Shown here one piece after another: positions 26,271-33,640 of a stretch of 64,000 nucleotides of DNA; the stretch's first letter is position 1; every line of letters begins with the position of its first letter. The stretch comes from Nitrospira sp. (GTDB lineage: Bacteria > Nitrospirota > Nitrospiria > Nitrospirales > Nitrospiraceae), in the NCBI GenBank assembly GCA_030123605.1, contig CP126123.1:1461001-1525000 (forward strand). The letters run 5' to 3'. The translations under genes and the position numbers were made by a program. Below the pieces are notes generated by a model that did not search any database, was not told where the DNA came from, and worked only from the letters and a program-made list of their open reading frames with translations.

Positions 26271-27046
26271 AGGTAGAGCGGCACCGTCACGATGACATCG
26301 ATCAACAGACACAGGACAAACGAGTTGATCATGGCCCGCGTCGTCTGTTGCGGCACCTCCGTGAAGGACGATCCCACGGACAGCCCATGGTGACAACAGA
26401 CTGCCGCGACGGCCGATCCGAACAGCAATCCCTTGAACGCAGTCAGTACGACATCGGTCGAAGACAACGCCTTGATCACCCCTTCCACAAAGGCATAGAA
26501 CGGAATCGTGAGTTGGGCGTTGGCGACCAGGTAGCCGCCGAGCACGGCGACCACGTCGAAATACAACGTCAGGCAGATCATCGACAGCACCATGCCGACC
26601 ATGCGGGGCATGATGACGAACCGGCTGATCGGAATCCCCATGAGCCGGAGGGCGACCACCTCCCGCGTGACCGACATGTTGCCCAATTCGATCGCGATGG
26701 CCGTACCGGAACGGCCCACTACGATGAAGGCCGTCAACAGCGGTCCCAGTTCCCGTATGACGGTCACGACGATGATGCTGCCCACCAGTTCACCGGCCCC
26801 GAGCCTGGGAAGCTGCGTCCCCGCTTGCGTGATGATGATGATCCCCAACAGGAGGGCGATGACGGTCGTCACCGGCAGGGCATCCACACCGGTGAAGAGA
26901 ATTTGCCGGACCAGGACCCAGAGGGTTTCCCGGCGTCCCTGTTTTGTGGGAAGTGCCAGATCCAGAAAGGCTTGCGACGAGAGTGTGGCCAGGGCCGTCA
27001 GGTAGGTGTAGCCTGCGATGGCTTTGCGTCCCAACCACTCGATCAT
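26267..27046 (-). CDS. mlaE: MlaE-type permease of an MCE lipid transporter
   Basis: The 259-aa product is a multi-pass membrane protein of the MlaE/YrbE family (VTTVIALLLGIIIITQAGTQ; VIRELGPLLTAFIVVGRSG; ELGNMSVTREVVALRLMGI). The family EQ-loop-like region (AIAIELGNMSVTREVVAL) is conserved. It heads the minus-strand run mlaE-mlaF-mlaD-TPR lipoprotein. MlaC is absent here but a candidate lies at 39574-40242. The gap 27047-27254 holds nothing recognisable. Confidence 0.92.
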   Translation of the reverse strand: MIEWLGRKAIAGYTYLTALATLSSQAFLDLALPTKQGRRETLWVLVRQILFTGVDALPVTTVIALLLGIIIITQAGTQLPRLGAGELVGSIIVVTVIRELGPLLTAFIVVGRSGTAIAIELGNMSVTREVVALRLMGIPISRFVIMPRMVGMVLSMICLTLYFDVVAVLGGYLVANAQLTIPFYAFVEGVIKALSSTDVVLTAFKGLLFGSAVAAVCCHHGLSVGSSFTEVPQQTTRAMINSFVLCLLIDVIVTVPLYL

Positions 27047-27254
27047 GCGCGGCGTATAGCCTCCGTCACAGGGTAGGGTCAGCCGTCGGGCTCTGTTCGG
27101 GAATCTCCGACGTCCGGCAAAATTGTAGGGGAAGCATCAGAAGTAAAGCAATGACGACTGGGGTTTCGGCAGGCGCACCGGTTGGACCGCTTCCGGCCGG
27201 TCGTACGAGAAGGGGTGGAAATCTTGCACGAGAGCGAGCCTCACAGAGGTCTCC

Positions 27255-27584
27255 TCACAAGGGCTTGGTCTTAATGACGAACTGCTGGATCCGCTGGAGT
27301 TGCGGAGGCCGCATGGCCAGGAACTCGACCCCGAACTCACCCCCTCTGGCCCAGCGGACAATGGCTTCATCCACACGGACCGGCCATTCATGCCCGTCCG
27401 ACAGGAACAGCGACACCTTCATCTGGAGCCCCGGTTGCATCGCGATCTCCGACTTAGCCATACAGCCGGTGAAAGAGAGATCAAGGACCTCCGCCTCGCC
27501 CTCTACCTCATCCTCGCCGGAGAACGCCAACCGGCACCCGATCGCCACTCGACGAGACTTCCGCAACTCTTTTGTTTTTTCCAC
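27255..27584 (-). CDS. PilZ-domain protein 1
   Basis: The 109-aa product is a single PilZ domain. The cyclic-di-GMP motif is partly present (KSRRVAIGCRLAF, with paired Arg, and later LDLSFTGCMAKS in place of D/N-x-S-x-x-G). GTG 27584 is chosen because GGGAGGAGGAG lies just upstream; the longer start at 27626 would include that site. It is 51 bases downstream of a second PilZ gene. Members with incomplete motifs may bind partners rather than the nucleotide. Confidence 0.82.
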   Translation of the reverse strand: MEKTKELRKSRRVAIGCRLAFSGEDEVEGEAEVLDLSFTGCMAKSEIAMQPGLQMKVSLFLSDGHEWPVRVDEAIVRWARGGEFGVEFLAMRPPQLQRIQQFVIKTKPL

Positions 27585-27635
27585 GCTTTCTCCTCCCTCC
27601 CAGATCGGGCGGTCGTCGGTAACCACCGCACCCGT

Positions 27636-28016
27636 TTACTGCTCGGACATCTCGACGGACGCGAGAAACCGGCGCAGTCGATTCACCTCCGCCGGCCCGA
27701 TGGATACGAACTCCAATCCAAAACAGGGTCCCTGCGCCCAACGCACCAGGGCGAGATCGATGGTGGTCGGAGGCCCCTCCCCCGGAAGCAGGATAATCAG
27801 GGACATCGCATCGCCGACCTTGACCCCTGCATCGCTGTCGACCTTGCATCCCTTGAGAGAGAGATTGATCACGGCCCCCTCTCCTTCCGCATCGCCGCTG
27901 AAGGCGACGGACAGCGCGAAGCGGGCGAACGAGAACAGGCAGGTCGAGGGAACGGCGCAACGCCGGTGCTGTCGTAATTCGATGCGTTTGGCGGGTGACT
28001 GAGCGGATTGATCCAT
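27636..28016 (-). CDS. PilZ-domain protein 2
   Basis: The 126-aa product is a PilZ domain with ELRQHRRCAVPSTCLFSF at the N-terminus, where the RxxxR element is reduced (RQHRR), and VINLSLKGCKVDSDAG for the N-x-S-x-x-G element. The C-terminal part (VRWAQGPCFGLEFVSIGPAE) closely parallels those of the other two PilZ proteins here, so the three are paralogues. It lies upstream of PilZ 1 on the same strand and downstream of the acyltransferase gene. Confidence 0.85.
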   Translation of the reverse strand: MDQSAQSPAKRIELRQHRRCAVPSTCLFSFARFALSVAFSGDAEGEGAVINLSLKGCKVDSDAGVKVGDAMSLIILLPGEGPPTTIDLALVRWAQGPCFGLEFVSIGPAEVNRLRRFLASVEMSEQ

Positions 28017-28170
28017 GACGGAGCGAGCGACGCGACCTTCTCTTGCGTCCGACCAGAATCAGTATAACGCAAGAGGTCGGAACCGCCGAATACTTCTCGT
28101 CATTACACAGGAAGAATTCCGATTCAACGACATCATCGCGACGAGAACGGCGCAGGCATAGGGAGACCGG

Positions 28171-29109
28171 CTACCGCCGATAGACCGGTGGTTCGCCCGG
28201 CGGCCGGCTCTTGAAGCGCCGATGCTGCCAAAAATACTGCTCCGGCACGCGACTGACGGCGCCTTCGATCAGGTGGTTGATACGCACCGTGTCCTGCAGC
28301 ACCTCGCCCGAAGGAAACCGATCGAGCGCCGCCCCCACTTCGATATCGTAGCCGGTTCCATCGGCCCGCCGGTAATAGAAGCACGGCACCACCGCCGCGC
28401 CGCTGACCTTCGCCAATCTGGATGTGGCGGTGAGGGATGCCGCCGGCACCCCGAAAAACGGTGCGAACACACTGCGCTTCGACCCCGCATCGATATCGGG
28501 GGCGTACCATACCACCCGGTTCTTAGCCAGGGCCCGCAGAATACCCCGCATGTCCCGATGCTGGATCAATTCCTCATAATATCGGCTGCGGCAGCGATTC
28601 GAGATCGTTTCCGCCACGACATCGTTCTGCGGCCGGTATACGATGGCCACCGGTTGCTCCAATGTCATAAGGCGGCCGGCGAGTTCCGCCGTATGGAGAT
28701 GAGCCCCGCACAGCAACACCCCCCGCCCCTGCCGGAGCGCGTCTCGAATGTACTCCAATCCCTTGATGGTGCACTCGCAATGCGTTCGAGGATCCTTCGC
28801 CCACCAGGCGAGCGCGATCTCCATCACACCCATCCCCATGGACTCGAAGCAGTGCAGCGTCACCTTGTCGCGTTCGGCCGGCTCCTGGTGGGGAAAACAC
28901 AAGGCCAAATTTACCCGTACGATCTCCCGCCGCTTGGTGAGCAGACCGTGCAGCAAGCGCCCGCATTGCCGCCCAAGCTCAAGCTGCCAGCGATAGGGAA
29001 GGAAAGACAGGAGGCGAAACAGTCCGACTCCCATCCAGGTAGGCCAATAGAACGGATGATAGAGACGGCGCGGCTGCCGCCGCTGACTTCCTGTATTCGT
29101 GCTGAACAT
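28171..29109 (-). CDS. LpxL/HtrB-type lysophospholipid (lipid A) acyltransferase
   Basis: The 312-aa product belongs to the lipid A acyltransferase family that adds secondary acyl chains at the inner membrane. The catalytic His-x4-Glu is visible in LLCGAHLHTAELAGRL, with the family segments VRVNLALCFPHQEPAERDKV and the Pro/Arg-rich C-terminus (EQYFWQHRRFKSRP). An N-terminal hydrophobic segment (GVGLFRLLSFLPYR) anchors it. ATG 29109 was chosen because upstream residues of the longer frame are not family-like. It is flanked by PilZ genes on the same strand. Confidence 0.88.
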   Translation of the reverse strand: MFSTNTGSQRRQPRRLYHPFYWPTWMGVGLFRLLSFLPYRWQLELGRQCGRLLHGLLTKRREIVRVNLALCFPHQEPAERDKVTLHCFESMGMGVMEIALAWWAKDPRTHCECTIKGLEYIRDALRQGRGVLLCGAHLHTAELAGRLMTLEQPVAIVYRPQNDVVAETISNRCRSRYYEELIQHRDMRGILRALAKNRVVWYAPDIDAGSKRSVFAPFFGVPAASLTATSRLAKVSGAAVVPCFYYRRADGTGYDIEVGAALDRFPSGEVLQDTVRINHLIEGAVSRVPEQYFWQHRRFKSRPPGEPPVYRR

Positions 29110-29204
29110 GGACGAATGGGGAGGCCATTGTAGGGAAACGGAGCGGCGAGCGCAATCAGCAACCTCGGGTGGGCAGGCTCGGTGAAGCGGACAGCAGACG
29201 GAGG

Positions 29205-29585
29205 TTACGACGCGGGTTTCATTGCGATGGTGATGAACTTTCGCAGCCGCATCTCCGCCACCGGGGACAGATCCACGAACTCCAATCCATAGACCTGATC
29301 CTTCTCCCACCGCACGGCAGCCTCCTCCACCGTCATCGGCGAGGCCTGATTGGGCAGCGACAGGCTGACCGACAGCCTGTCGCCGCGCTGAATGCCTGCC
29401 TCACTCATCACCTTGGCTCCCTTCATCGACACGTCGAAGACTACTCCGATGCCGTCTCCTCCTCGGCTGAGCCACTTGGCCAGCCCGAGACGGGACAGCG
29501 AGCAGACGAAGGGCGCCGGAATCCGTAAGCGTGGATGCTGGCGTAAATCGACGGAGAACTGTTCCTGCCCTGCAGTGCCGATCAT
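29205..29585 (-). CDS. PilZ-domain protein 3
   Basis: The 126-aa product is a PilZ domain: DLRQHPRLRIPAPFVCSLSR carries an R-x4-R-like element and VVFDVSMKGAKVMSEAG carries D-x-S-x-x-G, the most complete cyclic-di-GMP site of the three. The C-terminus WEKDQVYGLEFVDLSPVAEM resembles its neighbours. ATG 29585 is supported by GGGAGGG 5 bases upstream. It may be first in a PilZ3-acyltransferase-PilZ2-PilZ1 transcript. Confidence 0.86.
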   Translation of the reverse strand: MIGTAGQEQFSVDLRQHPRLRIPAPFVCSLSRLGLAKWLSRGGDGIGVVFDVSMKGAKVMSEAGIQRGDRLSVSLSLPNQASPMTVEEAAVRWEKDQVYGLEFVDLSPVAEMRLRKFITIAMKPAS

Positions 29586-29871
29586 ACGTACCCTCCCGTA
29601 TGTATGACGGTCACTGTATCGCAACCCTGGTCGTTCGAGAAACAAATTGAAGAAACCGATCGACAAGGCCTCTTTCGCAGACGTCCCTTCCCGGGTCCGA
29701 CGAATCGGCCGTCACGGTAGGAGGCTCCTGGCCGGTTGAGGACGGCGGGTCGGTTGACGAGCCGCACATCCTCCATACCGGCAGCCTGACCGAGCCCTCC
29801 GACACCGAGGATTCGAGAGGGTCTGCTTCGAGAAGATACTTGCGAAATCCCACGCGCTTGATTATTGTGTC

Positions 29872-30744
29872 GTGGTGCAACACGTTTCTCAAAGCTCGGT
29901 TCCGGTCGACGTCGTCAACCGTATCCACCACAAATTCTGGACCTACCTCCTGTTCTGGTCGATCGTCGTGGGATCGATGGTCGCAGTGCCGGGTTATGGA
30001 CTGGTCTATGGGTATTCGTGGTTGGATTGGACGATGTTCGCCCTGCTCTATCTCGTGAGCGGCTTGGGCATTACCGTGGGCTATCACCGACTGTTGACCC
30101 ATCGCAGCTTCGAATGTCCGGACTGGGTGAAGGCCTGCCTTTTAGTCGCCGGAGGCTGGGCCCTGCAGAATTCCGGTGCCAAATGGGCGGCGGATCATTT
30201 GCGTCACCACGCCCATTGCGACGACCCGGCCGACCCCTACAACGCTCAACGGGGGTTTTGGTACAGCCACTGCGGCTGGTTGCTGGATCCCGTACCCTGC
30301 CATGACGAGCGATTCGGCTCCCGCGTCATGCAGGATCGTGTGGCCATGTGGCAACATCGCAATTATGCGGCGATCGTCCTGATCGGCCTGAGCCTCCCCT
30401 TTGTCGTGGGCTTCCTCTATGGCGGCTGGAAGGGTGGAATCGGAGGGTTCATGCTGGCGGGAGTCGGACGCACCTTTGCGGTACTGAACTCGACCTTCTG
30501 CATCAATTCGGTCTGTCACTTGTGGGGAACACAGCCCTACGGCACAGCCGATTCGAGCCGCGACTCCTGGTTGGTTTCATTGTTGACCTTTGGCGAGGGC
30601 TACCACAACTATCACCACACCTACCCGAGCGACTATCGCAACGGACCGCTCTGGTACAACTTCGATCCCTCGAAATGGCTCATCTACATCCTCTGGAAGC
30701 TGGGGCTTGCCTCCTCACTCCGCACCGCCTCCTCCGGCACCTGA
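29872..30744 (+). CDS. Membrane fatty-acid (acyl-CoA delta-9 type) desaturase
   Basis: The 290-aa product has the three His boxes of membrane di-iron desaturases: HRLLTH (about residue 72), DHLRHHAHCDD (about 108) and EGYHNYHHTYP (about 244), with four membrane spans between. The W-G-T-Q-P-Y segment before the last box is typical of the delta-9 acyl-CoA desaturase family. It introduces a double bond into membrane acyl chains. The start is GTG at 29872 (or 29875), and no clear ribosome site is visible, so the exact start is uncertain. The 5' gap 29586-29871 holds no gene. Confidence 0.88.
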   Translation: MVQHVSQSSVPVDVVNRIHHKFWTYLLFWSIVVGSMVAVPGYGLVYGYSWLDWTMFALLYLVSGLGITVGYHRLLTHRSFECPDWVKACLLVAGGWALQNSGAKWAADHLRHHAHCDDPADPYNAQRGFWYSHCGWLLDPVPCHDERFGSRVMQDRVAMWQHRNYAAIVLIGLSLPFVVGFLYGGWKGGIGGFMLAGVGRTFAVLNSTFCINSVCHLWGTQPYGTADSSRDSWLVSLLTFGEGYHNYHHTYPSDYRNGPLWYNFDPSKWLIYILWKLGLASSLRTASSGT

Positions 30745-30848
30745 CCGACGAGCGATCTGACACAGGCCCTTCCAATTGAGCAAACTTATTTTTCAACGGA
30801 ACCCTCGACCTATAGCTTTCTCCGGTATTTCTCTGTTAGGGTACAGCC

Positions 30849-30876
30849 GGTGCTCATGGCGGGCCTCATGAGTACC
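30849..30876. repeat. Palindrome in the long leader of the RRM gene
   Basis: GGTGCTCATG at 30849-30858 pairs with CATGAGTACC at 30867-30876 (one G-T wobble), loop 8 bases. No T-run follows, so it is not a simple terminator. It lies in a 293-base gene-free stretch (30745-31037) ahead of the RNA-binding protein gene and may be an operator or RNA structure. Confidence 0.45.
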
Positions 30877-31037
30877 CGAACATCAGATGGCCCATCACCG
30901 ATGTTGTTTGTTACCGAGAACCTGATCGGAAGTCAGACCTAAGCCGCTTCACTCTTCGCGTCTTCGGCCCGCTCATTCCCCTCATTTGTCCCTTCTCGCG
31001 TCGCTGACAATATTGCTATTCAAAAGGAGAGACCCTC

Positions 31038-31349
31038 ATGGGTTCAAAACTGTATGTCGGCGGGTTGCCCTATGCAGCAACTGAGTCGCAGCTAAGCAAC
31101 TTGTTTTCCGCCCACGGTACCGTTGAGTCGGCACGCGTGATCACGGACAAGTTCACCGGACAGTCCCGAGGCTTCGGCTTCGTCGAAATGTCCACCCAGG
31201 AAGAAGCCAAGGCGGCTATCGCAGCCTTGAACGGCTCCGATATGGACGGCCGGCAACTGACGGTGAATGAAGCGAAGCCGCAGGAACCCCGTTCCGGTGG
31301 CGGCGGGCGATTCGGCGGCGAGAGCCGCGGCGGCCGCAGCCGCTTCTAA
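31038..31349 (+). CDS. RRM-domain glycine-rich RNA-binding protein
   Basis: The 103-aa product is a single RNA recognition motif (about 4-82). RNP2 is KLYVGGLPY and RNP1 is RGFGFVEM, followed by a short Gly/Arg-rich tail (SGGGGRFGGESRGGRSRF). Such proteins in bacteria are often cold- or stress-induced and bind single-stranded RNA. The ribosome site AAAAGGAGAG precedes the ATG. The long upstream stretch and terminator make it a stand-alone transcript. Confidence 0.93.
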   Translation: MGSKLYVGGLPYAATESQLSNLFSAHGTVESARVITDKFTGQSRGFGFVEMSTQEEAKAAIAALNGSDMDGRQLTVNEAKPQEPRSGGGGRFGGESRGGRSRF

Positions 31350-31376
31350 GACGTCACGAGAGGCGTTTCGTCGTCG

Positions 31377-31412
31377 AAGGGGCGCTTCCGATGAAGCGCC
31401 CCTTCTTCTTAC
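31377..31412 (+). terminator. Rho-independent terminator after the RRM gene
   Basis: A perfect 12-bp stem (31377-31388 AAGGGGCGCTTC with 31393-31404), four-base loop CGAT, then a CTTCTT tract. It could serve the convergent arfB gene as well. Confidence 0.85.
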
Positions 31413-31424
31413 AGCATCCTCCCG

Positions 31425-31850
31425 TCACTGTTCATCCGGTCTCCCTCGCAAGGCTTTCAACCGCGCCCGCTTGGTTTTACTCTCCAGTCTCCTCTGCGCA
31501 GACCCCTTGGTCGGTTTGGTCGGACGACGCGGAGTGCGCGGCACTGCCGCTCGTTGAATCAATTCCCGCAGTCGGTCCAGCGCAAGAACACGGTTCCTTT
31601 CTTGGCTCCGCGAATCCTGGGCCTTGATCACGATCACCCCCTCACGAGACACCCGATGGTCCTGCAAGGTCAGAAGCCGCTCTTTGTAGAACGGCGGCAG
31701 GGATGAGGCGACAACATCGAACCGGAGATGGATCGCCGAGGACACTTTGTTGACATGCTGCCCGCCGGCGCCTTGAGCACGCACGGCCGTCAACTCGATC
31801 TCCTCGTCCGGGATCGCCACTTGGGTCGAAATGAGCAACATACCGATCAC
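31425..31850 (-). CDS. arfB: Peptidyl-tRNA hydrolase ArfB (YaeJ), ribosome rescue factor
   Basis: The 141-aa product carries the release-factor GGQ motif in [18 protein letters not shown] and a Lys/Arg-rich C-terminal tail ([20 protein letters not shown]) that enters the mRNA channel of stalled ribosomes. ArfB hydrolyses peptidyl-tRNA on stalled ribosomes lacking a stop codon. Length and motifs are intact. The start may be MLLIS at 31841 rather than 31850. It converges with the RRM gene. Confidence 0.92.
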   Translation of the reverse strand: MIGMLLISTQVAIPDEEIELTAVRAQGAGGQHVNKVSSAIHLRFDVVASSLPPFYKERLLTLQDHRVSREGVIVIKAQDSRSQERNRVLALDRLRELIQRAAVPRTPRRPTKPTKGSAQRRLESKTKRARLKALRGRPDEQ

Positions 31851-32038
31851 CCTTCGCTTATGAAAACGAACCTACTTGGCCGACGGCCCATGAGTCAACC
31901 ACACAACTCGTAGCGGATCGTCCGCGGATCAAGTCCTTGCAGGATGAGTCTGTTTCGCTTGCCTGCCGGTTGGAACTGGGGCGAGGGACAAGCTATGATG
32001 GGCCGTTTTCCTTTCAAAACCCTGTCGATACGGCCTTG

Positions 32039-33616
32039 ATGGAAACCGCAGTGCGACACCCGTCTCTCAAGGCAGGCCTCATATCGGACAGAGCCAGATG
32101 GACCGACAGAATCCTTCCGCTGATCCTCTTCCTCTGTTTTGTCATCGCTACAACCCTGGGGATCTATGCCTTATCGTTCTTACGGACGATGCTGGTCACT
32201 GAACGGAGAAGCGAACTGGCCATGAATGCCGCCACCGTCGCAGATACCCTCGATCGCATCCTGTTCGAACGGTTCGGCGATGTCCGGTTGTTTGCGAATG
32301 ACGGAGCCCTCCGAAAAGGCAGCCCTGCTGAAAAGAGCGCCCGGCTTCTGGAATATAAACAGCTCTACGGATATTACACTTGGCCGGGAGTCGCGGATAA
32401 GAGCGGTCGGCTCATGGCTTCGACCGACTCGCTTGCCGCGCAAGACACACAAAGCTTGAACCCCGACTCCGTTGAATTGGTCCGGCGGATGGGAACCATT
32501 CGCTTGGAAGGTGCGCACCCTTCACCTGAACCCCAAGGGAACATGGCCGTCGAGTTCACGGCGCCGGTCTATGGACCAGAGGGAGACTTTCAGGGAGTGG
32601 TGGCTACTCGTGTGCCGCTTCAAAATCTCCGGACGGTTTTCGAGCAAGAGGGCAGACTGCGATACGGGGACATCGCCTACGATTGGGTGCTGCTCGACCG
32701 AGAGGGGACGATTCTCGACGAAAAGAATCGACCGACGGCCATGATCGACGGCCCGGTGAAGGTGGTCCTGGCCTCGCTGACTCAAGCCGCCGATGAGCAG
32801 GGTCGGTCCGGTTTTGTAGAGGAACGTCATCATCACCGAGGAACGCCGGTCGTCACCGGCTATGCCTGGACCAGAGGGCATGGAATTTTTTCGGGCTTCG
32901 GCTGGTTGGTCTTGTTTCGCTTGGACCACGACCAGGTCTATGCCCCCGTCGATCGATTGGTGTGGATGGTAGGGAGCGTCGGATTACTGGTCATCCTTCC
33001 GCTGACCGGATACGGCATCTGGGTCTCGTGGAAATTGGGACGCGAGCGGAACGAGCTGGTGAAGGCGCGACAAGACTTGGAAGAGTCCGTGGCGGAACTT
33101 GCCCGATCCAATGCCGAGTTGAAACAATTCGCCTATGTGGCCTCGCACGACTTGTAGGAACCGCTACGCATGGTCAGCAGATACACACAGCTCTTGGCAA
33201 AGCGTTATGCATGGAAGCTGGATTCCGATGCGCACGAATTCATCACCTGTGCCGTGGAAGGTACCATGCCCATGCAGCAGCTCATCCAGGATCTCCTCGC
33301 CTATTCACGGGTCAGCACAGGAGGCCGACAGTTCGAACCCGTTGCAGTGGGAATTGCTCTCGACTCTGCGCCGGACAACTTGATCAATGCCGTCAAGGAA
33401 AGCCGGGCCGTGATCACCCATGACCCCTTACCGGCGGTGATGGCCGACGAAAGACAGTTGGTGCAACCGTTCCAGAACCTATTGAGCAATGCCGTCAAAT
33501 TCAACGGAGAACAGCCGCCGCGCATTCACGTCTCGGCCGAACGACGCGCCGGCGAATGGGTGTTTTCCATTCGCGATGAGGAACCGGGCCGATCCAGGCA
33601 GAGCCTGAATCACTGA
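32039..33616 (+). pseudogene. Sensor histidine kinase broken by an amber codon (CACHE-like, HisKA, partial HATPase)
   Basis: One frame encodes a membrane sensor: TM1 (ILPLILFLCFVIATTLGIYA), an extracytoplasmic sensing region of about 230 residues, TM2 (LVWMVGSVGLLVILPLTG), a coiled coil and HisKA (LKQFAYVASHDL). TAG at 33155-33157 follows, where relatives have Gln (HDLQEPL). The same frame continues (EPLRMVSRYTQLLAKRYAWK ... NLLSNAVKFNG) to 33616. The ATPase domain then ends at FSIRDEEPG: the expected DNG-x-G box is degenerate and the ATP lid and G2 box are missing. Two independent lesions argue for a dead kinase. The frame is open to a TTG at 31937; ATG 32039 is a guess. Confidence 0.85.
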
Positions 33617-33640
33617 CGGAATGAAAGGAACAAGAGTTGC

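Noticed and set aside
33155..33157. Recoding (amber suppression or unusual amino acid) at the kinase TAG
   Set aside because: The ATPase domain of the same gene is independently truncated, and no suppressor or Pyl/Sec machinery is visible. Gene decay is simpler.
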